This document shows, piece after piece, positions 61,304-64,000 of a stretch of DNA of 64,000 nucleotides. The notes below the pieces were generated by a model. That model ran no database searches. It was not told the DNA's origin and saw only the letters and a list, made by a program, of their open reading frames with translations. The translations under genes were made by a program, and so were the position numbers. The first letter of the stretch is position 1, and each line of letters opens with the position of its first letter. The DNA comes from Micromonosporaceae bacterium (GTDB lineage Bacteria > Actinomycetota > Actinomycetes > Mycobacteriales > Micromonosporaceae), in NCBI GenBank assembly GCA_020027875.1, contig JAHRHA010000025.1:28532-92531 (forward strand). The letters run 5' to 3'.

Positions 61304-62143
61304 GTGGAGTACGTGTCCAGAGTGCCGCGACCGCCGCTGGACGGGCTGATCGACGACCTCTACTACCTGGAGGGTGCGCCGCCGTACGCCCGGCTGACGC
61401 TGCCGCCGAGCCCGGCGGCGCTGCTCATCGTCAACCTCGGTTCGCCGTTCCTCATCCGCGCCGGCACTGACATCGAGACGGCCGAGTACGCCGACGGCTG
61501 CGTGGTCACCACGCCCACCCGCGCGTTGGAGTTCGGCTACCCACTCCGGACCCGGTCCGTCGGCGTGCACTTCAAGCCGTGGGGGCTGGCGCCGTTCCTG
61601 CCGATGCCCGCGGCCGAGCTGTGTGACCGGCCGGTGACGATAGAGCAGGTTTGGGGCCGGCCCGCCATTGCTGAGCTGCGAGACCGGCTGGCCACGGCGG
61701 ACGGACCGCACCAGATGCTGACGCTGCTCGAGGAGGAGCTACTGCGACGGCTGCGCGAGACCGCTGGCCTGGGGCTGGTCCGCCACACGAGCAGCGTCAT
61801 CGCGGCGACCAGCGGGGCGGTGGCGATCGACGACCTGAGCGTGGCAGCCGGTGTCAGCAGCACTCATCTGGCACAGCGGTTCAAGGAGCTCATCGGCGTC
61901 ACGCCGAAGCGGCTGGCCCGCAACTACCGCTTCGCCACCACCGTGCTCTCGATCAACCCCGCCGGACCGATCGACTGGGCCGACCTCGCCAGTGGCGCAG
62001 GCTACTTCGACCAGGCCCACTTCGGCCACGAATTCCGGGAGTTCACCGGGCTCACGCCGACCCGGTACGTCGAAGTCCGGCGGCGGTTCCTGCGCGAACA
62101 TCCCGGCCACGCGCTGGACGGCTGGCCGCTGCCGGCCGATTGA
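61304..62143 (+). CDS. AraC-family transcriptional regulator
   Basis: About 279 residues. The N-terminal part (LTLPPSPAALLIVNLGSPFL; VVTTPTRALEFGYPLRTRSV) resembles the DUF6597-type sensor. The C-terminal double helix-turn-helix reads IDDLSVAAGVSSTHLAQRFK, then ELIGVTPKRLARNYRFATTV, and the second repeat ASGAGYFDQAHFGHEFREFT ends with GLTPTRY. The start may be GTG 61304 or 61298; an earlier GTG/ATG-type extension to 61193 is not protein-like. It lies 66 bp before the RibD/DHFR-like gene and probably regulates it. Confidence 0.87.
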   Translation: MEYVSRVPRPPLDGLIDDLYYLEGAPPYARLTLPPSPAALLIVNLGSPFLIRAGTDIETAEYADGCVVTTPTRALEFGYPLRTRSVGVHFKPWGLAPFLPMPAAELCDRPVTIEQVWGRPAIAELRDRLATADGPHQMLTLLEEELLRRLRETAGLGLVRHTSSVIAATSGAVAIDDLSVAAGVSSTHLAQRFKELIGVTPKRLARNYRFATTVLSINPAGPIDWADLASGAGYFDQAHFGHEFREFTGLTPTRYVEVRRRFLREHPGHALDGWPLPAD

Positions 62144-62209
62144 TTTCTTACAAGAGCGACAGCTCACGACACGCTAATTTGGGGACACCCCAAAGCAAAG
62201 GAGAGCCCC

Positions 62210-62647
62210 GTGGGCAAGGTGGTCATGTACAGCTCGGTGTCGGTGGACGGCTTCGTCGCGGACGAGAATGACCAGCCCGGACCGCTGTTCGACTGGTTGT
62301 CCAGCGGTGACGTCCCGTTGGACGAGAGCGGCGAGGTGAAGGTGTCGCAGACGTCCTACGACTACACCCGGCCGTACTGGGACCAGATCGGGGCGACAAT
62401 CGTCGGCCGCCACGTCTTCGACATGACGGACGGCTGGGACGGGAAGCCTCCGGGCGGGATCGACCACGTGGTCGTCGTGACGCACCGGCCGAAGCCCGAG
62501 GGCTGGGACCCCGAGGCGCCGTTTCACTTCGTCGACGGCGTCGAGGCAGCCGTGGCCACGGTCCACGCGCAGCACCTGTTGGAGGATCCTGACGTGGTGA
62601 TTCAGAGCAACCGGGTGCTTCACCTGCGCTATCGGGTGCGCCGTTGA
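62210..62647 (+). CDS. Dihydrofolate-reductase/RibD-like protein with internal deletion
   Basis: 145 residues. The start KVVMYSSVSVDGFVADENDQ and GATIVGRHVFDMTDGWDGKP, then VVVVTHRPKPEGW are typical of RibD C-terminal-type DHFR-like proteins. The end AQHLLEDPDVVIQSNRVLHL is the family's last strand pair. The usual middle (GDRTV, GGxxGGQALAAGLVDE and SGKRYFG-like blocks, about 40 residues) is missing in frame between AAVATV and HAQHL. The loss removes much of the NADPH pocket, so activity is doubtful. The GTG at 62210 has AAGGAG 7 nt upstream. Confidence 0.75.
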   Translation: MGKVVMYSSVSVDGFVADENDQPGPLFDWLSSGDVPLDESGEVKVSQTSYDYTRPYWDQIGATIVGRHVFDMTDGWDGKPPGGIDHVVVVTHRPKPEGWDPEAPFHFVDGVEAAVATVHAQHLLEDPDVVIQSNRVLHLRYRVRR

Positions 62648-62843
62648 CCGATCTGAGCGGGTACGCGAAGAAGTCCACTGCGAACGGTGACACAAGATCG
62701 GGCCTCCGGCTGCGTTTGCGCATCGCTGTCCCTGGTCGGGCAGCCGACGCCGATCCGCCCCAGCACCTCACCTGCGGCAAGTTCAACTCAAGATCACTGG
62801 TTGCCGGTTTCCGTCGTATCTTTGGCCGACCCCCAGGAAGAGC
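62648..62843. other. Flank between the RibD-like gene and the ISL3 element
   Basis: About 195 bp. Short open frames exist but none has a start site or recognisable sequence. The 3' end of the transposase frame reads out of the element into this stretch. Confidence 0.5.
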
Positions 62844-64000
62844 GGCTCTTCACCAATGCAGGGTGTAGTCGGGGTCTGAATCCGCCTGTCTCGAGTAGGG
62901 ATCGGGCGATGTAGTTGGTGAGGTTGCGGAAGCCGAGGGCGGAGCCGCGCAGGTGCTTCAGGCGGCCGTTGATCGCTTCGGTTGGACCGTTGCTGGTGCC
63001 GGGCCGGTCGAAGTAGGCCAGTACGTCAGCGGCTCGCTTGCTCAGGGTGCGGCCGAGCTTGGCGATCTCGACCAGCGGCCTGGGGACGCCGGCGCTGAGC
63101 GACTCGATCAGCTTGACCATCAGCCCGCGGCCCGCGGCTGGGTCGGGGTGCCGGTAGGCGGCGATCATCCGCTGGTAGATGCCCCAGGTGGCCTCGACCT
63201 CGACGTGCTCATCGATGGCGAACAGGGCCGTGAGTCGGGCGGCCTGCTTGTCGGTGAGCAGGTCGGCACCGGTGTGCAGGGTTCGCCGGGCACGGTAGAG
63301 CGGGTCGTTCTTACGGCCGCGGCGGTCGCGGGTGGTCTGCTGAACGCGGCGGCGGCAGTCGTTGAGGGCGTCGCCGGCCAGGCGCACCACGTGGAAGGGG
63401 TCCATCACCGCGACCGCGGCGGGGATCTCCTCAGCGGCGGCGGTCTTGAAGCCGGTGAACCCGTCCATCGCGACGACCTCCACGGCCTCGCGCCACGCCT
63501 GGGGGCGCTGGGTAAGCCAGGCCTTGAACGCGGCCTTGGAGCGGCCCGGGATCATGTCCAGCAGCCTCGCTGGACCCGTAGCGGCGCGCACCGGCGTGAG
63601 GTCGATGATCACGGTGACGTACTTGTCCCCGCGGCGGGTGTGGCGCCACACGTGCTCATCGACCCCGATGACCTTCACACCGTTCAACCGGCCGGGATCG
63701 TTGATCAGCACCCGTCGGCCCTCGGCCAGGACCGCGTCGTTGGCGGTGTTCCACGCGACGCCAAGCCCTTGGGCGACGCGAGCGATGCTCAAGTGCTGAC
63801 ACACGATCGCCTCCAGCGCCCAGGCCAGTCCACGACGCGACAGCCTGGCCCGCGGCTCGGCCGCGCGGCTGGTGTCCTGGCGCCACACATGCCCACACCC
63901 GGTGCACCGGTACCGGCGGATCGTCACCAGCAGGGTGGTCGGTCGCCAGCCCAGCGGCTCGTGCGCCAGCTCCCGCGTGACGGTGTCCCGGGGTCTTCCT
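62794..64000 (-). CDS. ISL3-family transposase, 5' end outside window
   Basis: At least 400 residues, open at the right edge. The visible N-terminus is a zinc-ribbon half (TIRRYRCTGCGHVWRQDTSR), then a helix-turn-helix (SIARVAQGLGVAWNTANDAV). DDE blocks follow: VIGVDEHVWRHTRRGDKYVT, VVAMDGFTGFKTAAAEEIPA with MDPFHVVRLAGDALNDCRRR, and RPGTSNGPTEAINGRLKHLR with the Glu. The frame passes through the element's own terminal repeat and stops 50 bp beyond it at 62794. The codons before GTG 63927 still read like ISL3 (RDTVTRELAHEPLGWRPTTL), so the true start lies beyond the edge. Confidence 0.92.
   Translation of the reverse strand, partial: GRPRDTVTRELAHEPLGWRPTTLLVTIRRYRCTGCGHVWRQDTSRAAEPRARLSRRGLAWALEAIVCQHLSIARVAQGLGVAWNTANDAVLAEGRRVLINDPGRLNGVKVIGVDEHVWRHTRRGDKYVTVIIDLTPVRAATGPARLLDMIPGRSKAAFKAWLTQRPQAWREAVEVVAMDGFTGFKTAAAEEIPAAVAVMDPFHVVRLAGDALNDCRRRVQQTTRDRRGRKNDPLYRARRTLHTGADLLTDKQAARLTALFAIDEHVEVEATWGIYQRMIAAYRHPDPAAGRGLMVKLIESLSAGVPRPLVEIAKLGRTLSKRAADVLAYFDRPGTSNGPTEAINGRLKHLRGSALGFRNLTNYIARSLLETGGFRPRLHPALVKSRSSWGSAKDTTETGNQ
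62844..64000. mobile_element. ISL3-family insertion sequence, right part outside window
   Basis: The left terminal repeat starts GGCTCTTCACCAATGCAGGG at 62844. The element contains the transposase gene on the minus strand and continues past the right edge, so its other end cannot be seen. Confidence 0.85.

Noticed and set aside
62644..62868. Short plus-strand frame after the RibD-like gene
   Set aside because: Poor start, composition not protein-like, and it runs into the IS terminal repeat.
1..64000. tRNA or rRNA genes
   Set aside because: No cloverleaf or rRNA-like stretch was recognised by eye; a dedicated search was not possible.

Overview
This is high-GC DNA from an actinomycete. Supporting signs are frequent GTG starts with GGAGG-type ribosome sites, strong G/C preference at third codon positions, a mycothiol-conjugate amidase gene, coenzyme F420 genes (a CofE/FbiB piece at the left edge and an F420-type PPOX oxidoreductase), a TIGR03089 protein and an SCO7613-domain membrane protein. 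Gene content and order look most like Micromonosporaceae, but that is inference from memory of the families.

Positions 1-32 kb are mostly core genes. They run: the end of cofE/fbiB; a PIN/ribbon-helix-helix toxin-antitoxin pair with a frameshift; an ArsR-type regulator; GDP-mannose pyrophosphorylase and a GT4 glycosyltransferase; TIGR03089 and LOG-like proteins; acetoacetate-CoA ligase; UDP-glucose dehydrogenase; a 1600-residue membrane protein; purK-purE; an asparagine-synthase-like/CofE-like fusion; a thioredoxin-domain (YyaL) protein; a membrane GGDEF-EAL protein broken by a frameshift; a deleted mca; greA; an amidase overlapping ilvA; metB; a HIT protein; and msrA.

Positions 32.7-43 kb are an accessory island and the main point of interest. 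The last ~130 bp of msrA, several times with the hairpin that follows its stop codon, recurs as diverged direct repeats at 34.5, 35.3, 36.2, 37.2, 38.0 and 40.6 kb, plus a short partial copy at 37.0 kb. Each interval holds a different small cargo: an AbiE pair, a YCII protein, a Doc pair, a MazEF pair, a NYN fragment, and a TetR/quinone-oxidoreductase pair. A Fic protein and a second MazF pair follow the last repeat. This looks like serial insertion of gene cassettes at the msrA 3' end. No recombinase is visible in the island.

Positions 43-59.7 kb return to core-like genes: a transglycosylase-like protein, an eRF1-like protein, a pterin dehydratase, a class V aminotransferase, an HtrA-like protease, cystathionine beta-synthase, two SGNH hydrolases, a thiolase, a Bax-inhibitor-1 protein, D-cysteine desulfhydrase followed by a MOSC protein, and a GNAT acetyltransferase. 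Sulfur metabolism recurs (metB, cystathionine beta-synthase, D-cysteine desulfhydrase, msrA, mca).

Positions 59.7-64 kb are a mobile-element graveyard: the C-terminal end of a ribosomal-protection GTPase cut off at an ISL3-type inverted repeat, a frameshifted Tn3 transposase tail, an AraC regulator with an internally deleted RibD/DHFR-like protein, and an ISL3 element running off the right edge.

Several genes carry single-base frameshifts (near 1.25, 24.14, 33.55 and 58.29 kb). These may be real decay or sequencing errors, and raw reads would decide.
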